Assembly: GCA_009380025.1 (NCBI GenBank)
Contig: WHSP01000005.1
Location: 18,279 to 82,278 of the forward strand
DNA from: Gemmatimonas sp.
GTDB taxonomy: Bacteria > Gemmatimonadota > Gemmatimonadetes > Longimicrobiales > Longimicrobiaceae
Direction of reading: 5' to 3'
Length of the DNA stretch: 64,000 nt
The translations under genes were made by a program, and so were the position numbers. This document shows, piece after piece, positions 42,677 to 52,737 of the stretch. The notes beneath the pieces were generated by a model, which searched no databases, was not told the origin of the DNA, and saw only the letters and a program-made list of their open reading frames with translations. Position 1 is the first letter of the stretch; each line of letters opens with the position of its first letter.

Positions 42677-42712
42677 CGGATCGCAGACACTCGACAGAGC
42701 GTCTGCGACCCG
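42677..42712. terminator. bidirectional intrinsic terminator
   Basis: CGCAGAC/GTCTGCG stem extended by CGG/CCG past small mismatches, between convergent phzF-like and receiver genes; T-rich on both sides. Confidence 0.7.
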
Positions 42713-42739
42713 TCTTATTCGGCGTCGACCGTCTCGCGA

Positions 42740-43126
42740 TTATCGAGGAAGTGGCTGCGGCTCGTCGAGCACACGTTGGACTTCGTGAAGCAGCCGGCTA
42801 GGCTCACATGGCTTCGTCAGCCGTCTTACCGCAGCAATCGTCTCCGCTGGTTCGCCAAGCTGTGTCGGAGCGGAATCCAGAATGATCAAGCGGGTCTCCG
42901 CCAAGCGCTCATCCGTTAGCAGGCGGTCGAGCAGGCTCGTGTCACCGACCGGCGGACCGTAGAGCGCTGCAACCACCACATCGGGCTTCTTCTCGACAGC
43001 CTGCCGAAAGCCATCCTCCGCATCATTCGCCTCGATCACCGAGAACCCGTGATGCTGCAGGATCAGTGTGTAGATCGCGATGCTGTCCGCATCGCTGTCG
43101 ATCAGCAGGATGGTGACGGGAGCCAT
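42740..43126 (-). CDS. response-regulator receiver domain lacking the phospho-acceptor Asp
   Basis: 128 residues, a lone REC domain. ILLIDSDADS holds the acidic pair and TKPCEPSRLL the conserved Lys-Pro. At the position of the phosphorylated Asp (normally PDxVxxD) it reads PDVVVAALYGPPVG, with Ala in its place. So it is probably a pseudo-receiver working by protein-protein contact. Start ATG 43126 (the frame reaches 43204). No histidine kinase is nearby. Confidence 0.85.
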   Translation of the reverse strand: MAPVTILLIDSDADSIAIYTLILQHHGFSVIEANDAEDGFRQAVEKKPDVVVAALYGPPVGDTSLLDRLLTDERLAETRLIILDSAPTQLGEPAETIAAVRRLTKPCEPSRLLHEVQRVLDEPQPLPR

Positions 43127-43249
43127 GCACGGGATCCGGTGCGCAGTGCGCCGCGGCGAAGAACCGCCGTCAATCGGAAAGTGCGCGCCCGGGAAGGCGT
43201 TCACTCAAGGGATGGTAAGGGTCGAGGTGAAGCGGGGCAAGTATTTTGT

Positions 43250-43263
43250 GTCCCTATAGGGAC
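43250..43263. promoter_or_regulatory. perfect 14-bp palindrome GTCCCTATAGGGAC
   Basis: Located between the divergent-facing upstream ends of the receiver gene and the end of the antiporter cluster, about 124 bases before the receiver ATG. Could be an operator; no regulator can be named. Confidence 0.35.
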
Positions 43264-43308
43264 GGGTACAGGAGGACGTGTGGGGGATTCGATCGGCCCC
43301 TACAACTC

Positions 43309-45003
43309 CTACAGAAGGGCCAGTAGCAGGTAGGCGACGAGCATGATGGCGACCCAGAGGACCATACTCCCCACCGGCCAGCTTCGCGCGAGCGGCCCAT
43401 GAACGCGGACTGCCTGATGAATCAGGTCGTTCAGCCCACCAACCACCGATTGGCGCAGGGCGGCGTCGGCTCGGTGGACAGCTGAACCGACGGTGTGTAC
43501 GACGCTGGGCGCAGCGCGGCGGTAAAGCCAGTCGGAGTCGAGGTTGACCGACGGTAGTTCGGGAGGATAGATCCCGGATCGCATCAACCAGACGACGCCG
43601 AGAATGGCGAAGAAGAGCAGTTGCAGCTGGGTGAGGACGTGGGTCAGGTCATACGGTTCATAGGCGACCGGCCACGGGAGGAGGTCGTAGAGCAGAGTGG
43701 GGAACGAACCGATAGCAATGCAGAGAGCGGCAGCGATCCCCATAGCGAAGAGCATGTTCCTGGGAGGCTCGCTGGTCCTGATCCCGGAGTCGTGAGCGAA
43801 GAAGGCAAAGAAGGGGATCTTGATCCCGGCGTGCTCGAGGACGCCCGCCGAAGCGAAGAGCAGGGCCAGCCAGATCCAGGTATGCCCTTCCTCGATGGCG
43901 GCCGTCATCACCATCGACTTGCTGACGAAGCCACTGAAGAGGGGGAATGCGGAGATGGAGGCGGCGCCGACGATGCAGAAGATCGTCGTCAAGGGCATCG
44001 ACTTGTACAGGCCACCGAGGTCCGATCCGTGAATCCTGCCGGTCATGTGGAGTACGGCGCCCATAGACATGAAGAGCAGGCCCTTGAAGATGACGTCGTT
44101 GAACGCGTGGGAGACGGCACCGTTCAGGGCGAGTTCGGTACCCAGGCCAATTCCCACGACCATGAAGCCCACCTGGTTGATCATGCTGTAGGCGAGCACT
44201 CGGCGCAGGTTATTCTCGATGACCGCGTAGAATATCGGGAAGCAGGTCATAACGACGCCGATGTAGATCAGTACCTCAGTGCCGGGGAAGCCGCGCGCGA
44301 GGGCGTAGACGGCCGCCTTGGTGGTAAACGCGCTCAGGAAGACGGCCCCCGTTGCTGTCGCTTCGGGATAGGCGTCCGTGATCCAGGTGTGCAGCAGCGG
44401 GAAGCCGGCCTTGATACCGAAGGCCAGGAAGATCAACCAGGATCCGACGCCATCGAGGCCGATGAGATTGAATTCGATGCTTCCCGTCTGGGAGGAGTAG
44501 ATCAGCGTGCCGCTCAGGAGGAACAGACCCGACAGGATGTTGAAAGCCAGGTAGCGTAGGCCGGAGCGGACCGCACGTTCCCCTGGTTGCGCCCAGATGA
44601 GGAAGACGGAAGCGAGGGCGAGGATCTCCCAGAACACGAAGAGGGTGATCAGGTCGCCGGCGAACACCACGCCGAGACCCCCTCCGGCGTAGAGCAAGGC
44701 CGCCGCGTGCTGAAGCGAGGCGCGGTCTTCGCGCTTGAGATGAAGGGCGAAGAGGATGCCCAGGAAAGCGGCGATATGGAATAAATAGCCGAAGAGAAGC
44801 GATAGACGGTCGACGCGGTACGGCGTCAACACGTACCCCAGGAAATCGACCTGAAGGTGCACGCCTTCCCCGACACCCACGAGGTTGAGGCCGCCGAGGA
44901 CGGGGACGGCCAGCATCACGGCCGCCCTCGCCCACCCGCGAAGGAAGGGTACGAGCAGGGCGGCCACGAAGAACGGGACGAAGGGGGGCAGATCAACCAG
45001 CAT
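43309..45003 (-). CDS. proton-conducting antiporter subunit (NuoL/M/N-MrpD family), third copy
   Basis: 564 residues, about 14-15 transmembrane helices plus a C-terminal tail with NLDSDWLYRR. Ion-path residues: VFWEILALAS (Glu in helix 5), FGIKAGFPLLHTW (Lys) and TTKAAVYAL (Lys), the set shared by MrpA, MrpD and complex I antiporter subunits. Last gene of the cluster; overlaps the preceding small gene by 11 bases. Sequence features resemble MrpD/NuoM-like subunits. Confidence 0.85.
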   Translation of the reverse strand: MLVDLPPFVPFFVAALLVPFLRGWARAAVMLAVPVLGGLNLVGVGEGVHLQVDFLGYVLTPYRVDRLSLLFGYLFHIAAFLGILFALHLKREDRASLQHAAALLYAGGGLGVVFAGDLITLFVFWEILALASVFLIWAQPGERAVRSGLRYLAFNILSGLFLLSGTLIYSSQTGSIEFNLIGLDGVGSWLIFLAFGIKAGFPLLHTWITDAYPEATATGAVFLSAFTTKAAVYALARGFPGTEVLIYIGVVMTCFPIFYAVIENNLRRVLAYSMINQVGFMVVGIGLGTELALNGAVSHAFNDVIFKGLLFMSMGAVLHMTGRIHGSDLGGLYKSMPLTTIFCIVGAASISAFPLFSGFVSKSMVMTAAIEEGHTWIWLALLFASAGVLEHAGIKIPFFAFFAHDSGIRTSEPPRNMLFAMGIAAALCIAIGSFPTLLYDLLPWPVAYEPYDLTHVLTQLQLLFFAILGVVWLMRSGIYPPELPSVNLDSDWLYRRAAPSVVHTVGSAVHRADAALRQSVVGGLNDLIHQAVRVHGPLARSWPVGSMVLWVAIMLVAYLLLALL

Positions 45004-45292
45004 CGTAGTATCCCCTATCCTTCATCACGAGCCGACGAAGCTGCTTGGCGAGGAGAACGAGCACGACGATTCCCACGAATCCGTAGATCGGGTAGAAGTC
45101 CGGCAGGCTCTCCCAGGGATGGACGACGTGACGCTCGACGAAGAAGTCCGCGAGGAAAAGAACGGCGCAGATGGCGTACAGTGCCCAGAAGAGGCTGCGC
45201 ACGTTTTCAGGACGGTCGAATAGATGGACCTTCTCACCGGGTGGGGCGGTGCCGTGCCCGCCGCCCGGCGCGTCCGGGGGAAGATCGCTCAT
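44993..45292 (-). CDS. small membrane protein inside the Mrp cluster
   Basis: 99 residues, two transmembrane helices (about 34-51 and 69-84), a Gly/Pro-rich N-terminus and a Lys/Arg C-terminus. Not recognised. ATGA overlap with the previous gene and 11-base overlap with the next place it within the antiporter transcript. Confidence 0.8.
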   Translation of the reverse strand: MSDLPPDAPGGGHGTAPPGEKVHLFDRPENVRSLFWALYAICAVLFLADFFVERHVVHPWESLPDFYPIYGFVGIVVLVLLAKQLRRLVMKDRGYYDAG

Positions 45293-46755
45293 GATTCCAC
45301 CACCATTCGAACCAGGTCGAACAAAGGATCGGGAAAGAAGAACAGGCCGATCGAGACGGAGGCCGTAATGACCATCGCGATCAGGATCGGCATCGGCGCT
45401 TCGCGGACAGGGTGGGCCAGGAGCTCCGGATCCGCGGGTGCGAAGAAGGCTCGCGCGGGAATGACCAGCAGATACCCGATATTGAGCAATGAGCTCAGCA
45501 TTAATACCGCGAGTAGGATTGGCTCCCCCGCCTCGAGGGTGCCGAGGGCGAGATACCACTTGCTCCAGGTTCCGCCGGTGGGTGGCAGCCCGGTTATGCT
45601 GAGGGCACCGATCAGAAAGGCCGCCATCGTTACCGGCATCATCCGTCCGATCCCGTCGAGCTGGCTGACCTGCGTCCGGTGTGCGGCGACGAGAATCGCC
45701 CCCGCGCCGAAGAAGAGCGTGATCTTGCCGAAGGCGTGCATCACGATGTGCATCGCCCCTCCGACGATTCCGTAGGAGTTCGCGAGCATGGCACCAAGCA
45801 CGATGTACGACAGCTGACCAATCGTGGAATACGCCAGCCGAGCCTTCAGATTGTCCTTGGTGAAGGCGACCAGGGAGGCGAGGAGGATCGTCGCGCCGGC
45901 AACATAGGCGAAGATCTGAGAGGCTCCCACGTCCTGGAGAAAAGTAGTGCCGAAGATGTACACGCTGATCTTCAGAATCGCGAAGACGCCGGCCTTCACG
46001 ACGGCGACGGCATGCAACAGCGCACTCACCGGAGTGGGCGCGACCATCGCGGCGGGCAACCAGCGATGGACGGGCATGACGGCGGCCTTGCCGATCCCGA
46101 AGACGAAGAGTCCCAGCAATATCGTCGCGGCCGCCGGGCTCAACACTCCGTCGAGAATTCCACCCGGCACGAAGTCTAGCGTGCCGGCGACGTACCACGT
46201 CCAGATGACGGCCGGGAGGAAGAGGAAGATGGACGTGGCGAGAAGCAGACCCAAGTACACGCGGCCGCCCCGCTTCGCGGCCTCCGTTCCGTGGTGCGTG
46301 ACCAGCGGGAACGTCGACAGCGTCAGCACCTCGTAAAAGACGAAAAGGGTGAAGAGGTTGCCCGCGAAGGCGACCCCCATCACCGCCGAGATGGCGATCG
46401 CGAAGAAGATATAGAAGCGGGTCTGGTTCTCCTCATGGTGCCCTCGCATGTACCCGATCGAGTAGATCGAGGTCACGATCCACAGGGAGCTGGCAACGAG
46501 CGAGAAGATGAGACCGAGCGGCTCGACCTCGAAAGCGATCGGGAGGCCCGGAAGCGGCTCGCCGAGCACGAGCTCGGGCCGGGCGCCTCCGGCGATCTGC
46601 GGGGTCAGCGTCAGGACGAGGCCGAAGACGATCGCGGCCGAAACCAACGTCGCCGTCTCGCGCAGGTTGGCGCGTTCCTCACCCATCAGGCCGATGGCAA
46701 CGGCGCCGACGAGTGGAACCACGATGGCCAAGACGACCGCGGTCACCGGACTCAT
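45289..46755 (-). CDS. antiporter subunit, MrpA N-terminal/NuoL-like
   Basis: 488 residues, about 14 helices. FVFYEVLTLSTFPLV (Glu), IGKAAVMPVHRWLPAAMVAP and TPVSALLHAVAVVKAGVFAI are the NuoL/MrpA-type signatures. MrpA is normally about 800-960 residues with a C-terminal part fused; here that part is a separate protein (49041-49595). ATG 46755 overlaps the previous gene by ATGA; the frame upstream to 46854 is not conserved-looking. Confidence 0.88.
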   Translation of the reverse strand: MSPVTAVVLAIVVPLVGAVAIGLMGEERANLRETATLVSAAIVFGLVLTLTPQIAGGARPELVLGEPLPGLPIAFEVEPLGLIFSLVASSLWIVTSIYSIGYMRGHHEENQTRFYIFFAIAISAVMGVAFAGNLFTLFVFYEVLTLSTFPLVTHHGTEAAKRGGRVYLGLLLATSIFLFLPAVIWTWYVAGTLDFVPGGILDGVLSPAAATILLGLFVFGIGKAAVMPVHRWLPAAMVAPTPVSALLHAVAVVKAGVFAILKISVYIFGTTFLQDVGASQIFAYVAGATILLASLVAFTKDNLKARLAYSTIGQLSYIVLGAMLANSYGIVGGAMHIVMHAFGKITLFFGAGAILVAAHRTQVSQLDGIGRMMPVTMAAFLIGALSITGLPPTGGTWSKWYLALGTLEAGEPILLAVLMLSSLLNIGYLLVIPARAFFAPADPELLAHPVREAPMPILIAMVITASVSIGLFFFPDPLFDLVRMVVES

Positions 46756-48236
46756 CGCGGGACTCCCAGAAGAGCCTCCGCCGCCCGTCCAGCTACTTCG
46801 ACAGTCAACGTCGCATCGACACCGAAGTAGACATTGACGACGACCAGGATCCACGTCGGGATCAGCAGGGAGAGAGGCGCTTCGCGTACGGCCGCCGCGA
46901 CCTCATCCGTCGGCGAGGGATGAAAATAAGCGGCCTCGACCACCCTCCAGATGTAGACAAGCGCCATCAACGACGTGAAGAGGACCAGCGCGGCGACTGG
47001 CCACCAGCCCTGCTCGAGCACTGCCAGGATCAGGTACCACTTGCTGATGAATCCGACGGTCAAGGGCACCCCCACGAGGCTCAGGCCGGCGACGACGAAC
47101 GCGGCCATCGTCAGGGGCATTCGCTTGCCGAGCCCGTGGAACGCTTCGATGCGGATCGACCCCACCCTGTAGATCACGCACCCGAGAGCCATGAAAAGCG
47201 CCGCCTTCATCATGGCGTGGTTGAACAGGTGCAGGATTCCGGCGGTCAGACCCGTCACCGTGCCGATGCTGATGCCTAGCGTGATATAGCCGATCTGGGC
47301 GAGGCTCGAGTAGGCGAGCATGCGCTTCACGTTCACCTGGAAGATCGCCACCAGCGACATGCTGAAGATCGCTACCAGGGCCAATGGAAGCAGCACGAAG
47401 CCGAGCTGCATCGTATCGAACGAGAAGGTGGCTCCGAAGACGGTGAAGAAGAAGCGGAGCAGCATGTAGACAGCCACCTTCGTGGCTGTCGCCGCGATGA
47501 AGGCGGTGGCAGCCGATGGGGCGTAGGCGTACGCATTCGGAAGCCAAAGGTGGAGGGGGAAGAGCGCCAGCTTGAGGCTGATCCCCACGGTGAGGAAAGC
47601 GAACGCAACGGGTACGGTTCGGGTGGCGGTGAGCTCCGAAAGTCGGAGGCCCAGATCGACCATGTTGAGGGTGCCCGTTACGGAGTAGAGCAACCCGATC
47701 CCGATGACGATGAACGTCGCGCCGACGCTCCCCATCACGAGGTACCGGAACGCGGCCGTCAAGGCGCCTCGCTCCCTGCCCATCGCCACGAGGGTGTAGG
47801 TAGAGAGCGACGAAATCTCCAGGAAGACGAACACGTTGAAGACGTCGCCGGTGATCGTGATCCCCAGCAGCCCCGTCAGGCACAGAAGGAATGCAGTATA
47901 GAAGAGGGGAATCTGGTCGCGCCTGATCTCGCGCTCCACGCTGTCCCCTGCATACGGAAGGACGACGGCTCCCACTGTCGATACGATCAACAGCACGAAG
48001 GCGTTCACCACGTCGATTCGGTATTCGATCCCCCACGGTGCCGCCCAGCCCCCGATCTCATAGCTGATGGTGCCACCAGCCAGCACTTCCCGGAGCAGGA
48101 GGACGGCGATTACGAAGACCGTCCACGAAACCAGCACGGCGAACGCCCAGGCGACTCGCGCCGGACGGAGCGCCGCACAGACGGCGGCAGCCATCAGGGG
48201 GATGACCACCTGAAGGACTGGAAGGTGTGCGGTCAT
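46752..48236 (-). CDS. mnhD: Na+/H+ antiporter subunit D (MnhD/MrpD)
   Basis: 494 residues, about 14 helices. FVFLEISSLSTYTLVAMG (Glu), SLKLALFPLHLWLPNAYAYAP and IAATATKVAVYMLLR are MrpD-type motifs. Two bases after mnhC. Confidence 0.92.
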   Translation of the reverse strand: MTAHLPVLQVVIPLMAAAVCAALRPARVAWAFAVLVSWTVFVIAVLLLREVLAGGTISYEIGGWAAPWGIEYRIDVVNAFVLLIVSTVGAVVLPYAGDSVEREIRRDQIPLFYTAFLLCLTGLLGITITGDVFNVFVFLEISSLSTYTLVAMGRERGALTAAFRYLVMGSVGATFIVIGIGLLYSVTGTLNMVDLGLRLSELTATRTVPVAFAFLTVGISLKLALFPLHLWLPNAYAYAPSAATAFIAATATKVAVYMLLRFFFTVFGATFSFDTMQLGFVLLPLALVAIFSMSLVAIFQVNVKRMLAYSSLAQIGYITLGISIGTVTGLTAGILHLFNHAMMKAALFMALGCVIYRVGSIRIEAFHGLGKRMPLTMAAFVVAGLSLVGVPLTVGFISKWYLILAVLEQGWWPVAALVLFTSLMALVYIWRVVEAAYFHPSPTDEVAAAVREAPLSLLIPTWILVVVNVYFGVDATLTVEVAGRAAEALLGVPR

Positions 48237-48238
48237 GG

Positions 48239-48619
48239 TCAGCGAGCTTCCAGCACTGCCGCCTCGTCGGCGCGTTCGATGGCGTCGATCTCCTCCTCGT
48301 CGACAGTACCGTACGCTTCATTGATGCGTACGACGAGGGCGAGGCCGAGCGCCGTCGTGGCGATGCTTACCACGATCGCCGTCAGGATGAGAACGGAGGT
48401 GAGGGGGTTGCTGTAGACCGCCGGCCCGTCGATGAGGATCGGCGCGGTGCCGCCACGAATCTTCCCCAGAGAGATGTAGAAGATGAAGACCGACGTCTGG
48501 AAGACGCTCAGGCCGACCAGAACCTTCACCATGTGGGTCCTCGAGATGACGACGTAGAAGCCAAGCATCATCAGGAAGACGACGACCCAGTAGTTGTAGT
48601 GGCCGACGAGGAACTCCAT
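48239..48619 (-). CDS. mnhC: Na+/H+ antiporter subunit C (MnhC/MrpC, NuoK-like)
   Basis: 126 residues, three transmembrane helices. VKVLVGLSVFQTSVFIFYISL has the NuoK-type core and TSVLILTAIVVSIATTALGLAL the third helix. ATG 48619 overlaps mnhB by ATGA. Confidence 0.92.
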   Translation of the reverse strand: MEFLVGHYNYWVVVFLMMLGFYVVISRTHMVKVLVGLSVFQTSVFIFYISLGKIRGGTAPILIDGPAVYSNPLTSVLILTAIVVSIATTALGLALVVRINEAYGTVDEEEIDAIERADEAAVLEAR

Positions 48620-49044
48620 CAGTTCAGCCCTTTCCGGCCCGCGATGGCATAGAAGATCGAAACCATGGTGCCGAACACGGTCGTAATGACGCCGAGCTCG
48701 ACCCAGAAGATGCCCCGGTGCTGGCCGTGGATCGGGTCGCCGTGAGCGAGAACGTTGTAGTCGAGGAAGTCTGCGCCGAGGAGGACACTGACGACGCCAG
48801 TGCCGGCGTAGATCAGCACCCCCAGCGCCATGCAGGCGTAGACGACCTGAGGCGGAAGCACCCGCCGGCAGTTCTCGAGGCCGTAGACGAGGGCGTACAG
48901 AACGAAGGCAGCCGCGAGGATCACCCCCGCCTGGAAGCCACCTCCGGGTCCGTAGTCGCCGTGGAACTGGACGTAGAGGGCGAAGATGAGGATGAACGGG
49001 CAGAGCACCTTCGTCGCGATCCGGAGGATGATGTTGTACGTCAC
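48619..49044 (-). CDS. mnhB: Na+/H+ antiporter subunit B (MnhB/MrpB)
   Basis: 141 residues, four helices. HGDYGPGGGFQAGVILAAAF is the MnhB signature. GTG 49044 overlaps the previous gene by GTGA. Confidence 0.92.
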   Translation of the reverse strand: MTYNIILRIATKVLCPFILIFALYVQFHGDYGPGGGFQAGVILAAAFVLYALVYGLENCRRVLPPQVVYACMALGVLIYAGTGVVSVLLGADFLDYNVLAHGDPIHGQHRGIFWVELGVITTVFGTMVSIFYAIAGRKGLN

Positions 49045-49595
49045 TCGCCGGGCTCCTCCTCGTCCTGTCCCCGGCGCCGCCGCCCTGCGAGCAGGAGAAG
49101 AACACCCACACCTGCGGCGAAGATGACCGTCGTCTCCCCCATCGTGTCGTAGCTCCGGTAGCTGGCGAGGACGGCACTGACGACGTTCGGCACCTCGATC
49201 TCCTCCGGCATCTCCTCCAGATAGCGGGGCGTGACGTGCTGGTGGATCGGGTTGTTCGGATCTCCGAAGGGCGGCACGTCCGCCATCCCGTAGAGCAGGA
49301 TCGCCCCCGTCAAAATCACGACGGCCAGGGGCAACACCCGCGGGCGTGTCGGCTTCTTCTCCTCGTGGCCGACGAGGGCGAGGGCACCAAGCATCAAGAC
49401 CGTCGAGACGCCGAGGCCGACGGCGGACTCGGTGAATGCCACGTCTGGGGCGTCCATCGTCACGAAAAGTCCGGCGGAGAGGAGGCTGTAGATCCCGGAG
49501 AGGATGACGACCGCGAATAGATTGCGGAGTTTGAGCAACGCCAATCCGGTGACCGCGAGCAGAGCCAGGAGGGCAACGTCGACGAATTCAGTCAC
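49041..49595 (-). CDS. separate MrpA C-terminal part (DUF4040/MbhD plus MbhE-like)
   Basis: 184 residues, about five helices. Residues 1-80 match the DUF4040/MbhD domain (LLKLRNLFAVVILSGIYSLL, MDAPDVAFTESAVGLGVST) that in most Mrp systems is the tail of MrpA. The rest resembles MbhE/MrpB-like N-part with a final charged tail. GTG start overlapping mnhG by GTGA. Confidence 0.88.
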   Translation of the reverse strand: MTEFVDVALLALLAVTGLALLKLRNLFAVVILSGIYSLLSAGLFVTMDAPDVAFTESAVGLGVSTVLMLGALALVGHEEKKPTRPRVLPLAVVILTGAILLYGMADVPPFGDPNNPIHQHVTPRYLEEMPEEIEVPNVVSAVLASYRSYDTMGETTVIFAAGVGVLLLLAGRRRRGQDEEEPGE

Positions 49596-49963
49596 CGGCT
49601 ACTTCCTTCCTGGTCGTCACCCAGGCGGGCGCTCTCCGTGGCCGATTCGAGACCGTCGCCATCAGTCTGCTGCAGGATCGGACGAACCCCGCCGAGCAAG
49701 GCCGCCCGGGCAACCGAATGGCTGGCCACGGGCGAAGTGAACCACAGAAAGATCCAGATCAGAGCGAGCTTCACCGCGACGAGGGTGAGGCCGGCCTGGA
49801 GCATCAGTCCGATGATCGTAAGCGCGGCACCGAGAGTGTCCTTGATTCCGGCAGCATGGAGCCGCGTGAAGACATCCGGCATCCGCAACACGCCGACGCC
49901 CGCCACCAGCATGAAGAACGCGCCAGACGCGAGGAACACCCAGCTCAGAATGTCGATCACCAC
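49592..49963 (-). CDS. mnhG: Na+/H+ antiporter subunit G (MnhG/MrpG)
   Basis: 123 residues, three helices. VGVLRMPDVFTRLHAAGIKDTLG is the MnhG signature. GTG start; overlaps mnhF by 7 bases. Confidence 0.93.
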   Translation of the reverse strand: MVIDILSWVFLASGAFFMLVAGVGVLRMPDVFTRLHAAGIKDTLGAALTIIGLMLQAGLTLVAVKLALIWIFLWFTSPVASHSVARAALLGGVRPILQQTDGDGLESATESARLGDDQEGSSR

Positions 49964-50253
49964 GTCCAGTCCTCCTCGGGATCGGGCTCCCGGGTGCTGG
50001 CGAGGTCGCCGTAGCTGACGAACTTGAGGATGGCGATGGTGCCGATGAAACTGAGGAGAGCGTAGACGAGGGCAAGGTCGAGAAAGTCCGGCCGACCGGT
50101 CAAGAAACCCAGCACGGCGATCAGCAGCACCGTGGCGGTCCCGAACATGTTCACGGCCAGCGCTCGATCATAAACGGTCGGTCCGCGAAGCCCCCGGGCG
50201 ATCGCCATACCCATAGTCAACAGGATGGCAACAGCACTCACGACGAACATCAT
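49957..50253 (-). CDS. mnhF: Na+/H+ antiporter subunit F (MnhF/MrpF)
   Basis: 98 residues, three helices. RGLRGPTVYDRALAVNMFGT and DLALVYALLSFIGTIA are MrpF-type. Two ATG codons in a row at the start; ATGA overlap with mnhE. Confidence 0.92.
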   Translation of the reverse strand: MMFVVSAVAILLTMGMAIARGLRGPTVYDRALAVNMFGTATVLLIAVLGFLTGRPDFLDLALVYALLSFIGTIAILKFVSYGDLASTREPDPEEDWTW

Positions 50254-50756
50254 TCGTTCGGCAAACCTTTCTCGAGCGCGCGAACCCGCCGGTTCATCTC
50301 ACCCTCCTCGATCCCGTCGATCGCCTCCCAGAACAGGGCGTGGACGTGGAAATCAGCACCCGTAACGGCGACGGTGATGGTGCCGGGGGTCAAGGTGATC
50401 GAGTTTGCGAAGATGAACCGCCCGAGGTCGGTGTGGGGCTTGCCCCGAAAGCGCACGATTGTCGGGGAGATGGGTAACTTCGGATCGAGGATCACTCGGG
50501 TCGCCGCCAGATTCGACTTCACGACCTCCACGATCAGCCACGGAATGTACGTCCAGACCCGAGCGGTGAGATGGAGGAGGGGAACGCCCTCATGATCCAA
50601 AAGGTCCATTCGGATCGTGACCAGAACGACTCCGACGGTGGACACCACGCCCAGGGCCAACAGCAAGCCCGTGTAGTGACCCGAGAGGACGAGCCACATG
50701 GCGTAGATCGCAACGGCCAGCGCCAGGATCTGGGTCAACGTCAACCTCGTCTTCAC
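50250..50756 (-). CDS. mnhE: Na+/H+ antiporter subunit E (MnhE/MrpE)
   Basis: 168 residues. Two N-terminal helices, then the conserved soluble part RVILDPKLPISPTIV and SITLTPGTITVAV. First gene of the cluster. The longest frame begins at a TTG (50762); GTG 50756 has better spacing (8 bases) from GGAG. Confidence 0.92.
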   Translation of the reverse strand: MKTRLTLTQILALAVAIYAMWLVLSGHYTGLLLALGVVSTVGVVLVTIRMDLLDHEGVPLLHLTARVWTYIPWLIVEVVKSNLAATRVILDPKLPISPTIVRFRGKPHTDLGRFIFANSITLTPGTITVAVTGADFHVHALFWEAIDGIEEGEMNRRVRALEKGLPNE

Positions 50757-51407
50757 GACCAACTCTCCATTCGTGGAGCGCCGCCCGGAACTGGCGAGGC
50801 CAGCAGCACGACGCGCTATCGGTCGGTCATGCAGTCCAGGTACGGGGGCGAGGTTCGAAACCTACCGTGACATCAAAGACGGAGTGCGCTCGGTGCCCTC
50901 CTTCGCCGCGGAAACCGCCGGTTAGGTCGGCAGGTGCGCGAGCGGCGAGAAAGCGTGCAACCGAGCGCACGTTCGCCTGTGGGTAGGAGCCCCATCCGGC
51001 TCATTGTCGATGACTAGCGGCGGCCACAATAACGAACGGCCGAACCCCACGCAAGCACACGAAACGCGGGTGAATCGAGCGGTGCGGGAGCGTCCTCCCC
51101 GCGACGCGATGCAGCCGATCGCCGGGCTACCCGGGAGGGCGACGCACGCGGTCCTCCGGCTGTGAGGTCTGTCGATCGACGGTCGTCGCGACCTGGTGGA
51201 GACGGCCGGGACCGTGTCGGCTGCGGGGGCCTTCGCCGATAGGCACCGGGATGGCCGACGGTTCCGGGTAACAAAACCATCGGACCGGTGTACTCGAATC
51301 GGCTGGCGGAAAGCGCCGGCTGACCTGCGGCCGAGCGAAGTGCCGCCACATTTTGCAGCGGACCCGGAAGTGAGAGCCCGGGCCACGATGACACGCGAAA
51401 GGACGAG
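50757..51407. other. long intergenic region before the helicase gene, with a strong hairpin
   Basis: About 650 bases, one side serving the antiporter cluster and the other the RhlE-like gene. No gene recognised; checked for tRNA, tmRNA, RNase P RNA and 6S signatures without success. A stable hairpin is at 51244-51290 (CACCGG GATGG ... CCATC GGA CCGGTG, 11 bp past a 3-base bulge). DEAD-box helicase mRNAs can have long regulatory leaders, but that is conjecture here. Confidence 0.5.
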
Positions 51408-52658
<1,251 letters not shown>

Positions 52659-52737
52659 CCCCGGTAGGCGGAACTGCAAGCCGTCGGATCCACGCCGGCG
52701 ATCGGGCTTATGCCGGCGCCTTGATCGGAGAGGAAGT

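Noticed and set aside
50840..50880. Possible tRNA T-arm (GAGGTTCGAAACC)
   Set aside because: The flanking bases do not form a 5-bp stem and there is no acceptor or anticodon arm.
50880..51400. RNase P RNA, tmRNA or 6S RNA in the long gap
   Set aside because: None of the conserved cores (such as GAGGAAAGTCCGGGCT or the tmRNA acceptor end) is present on either strand.
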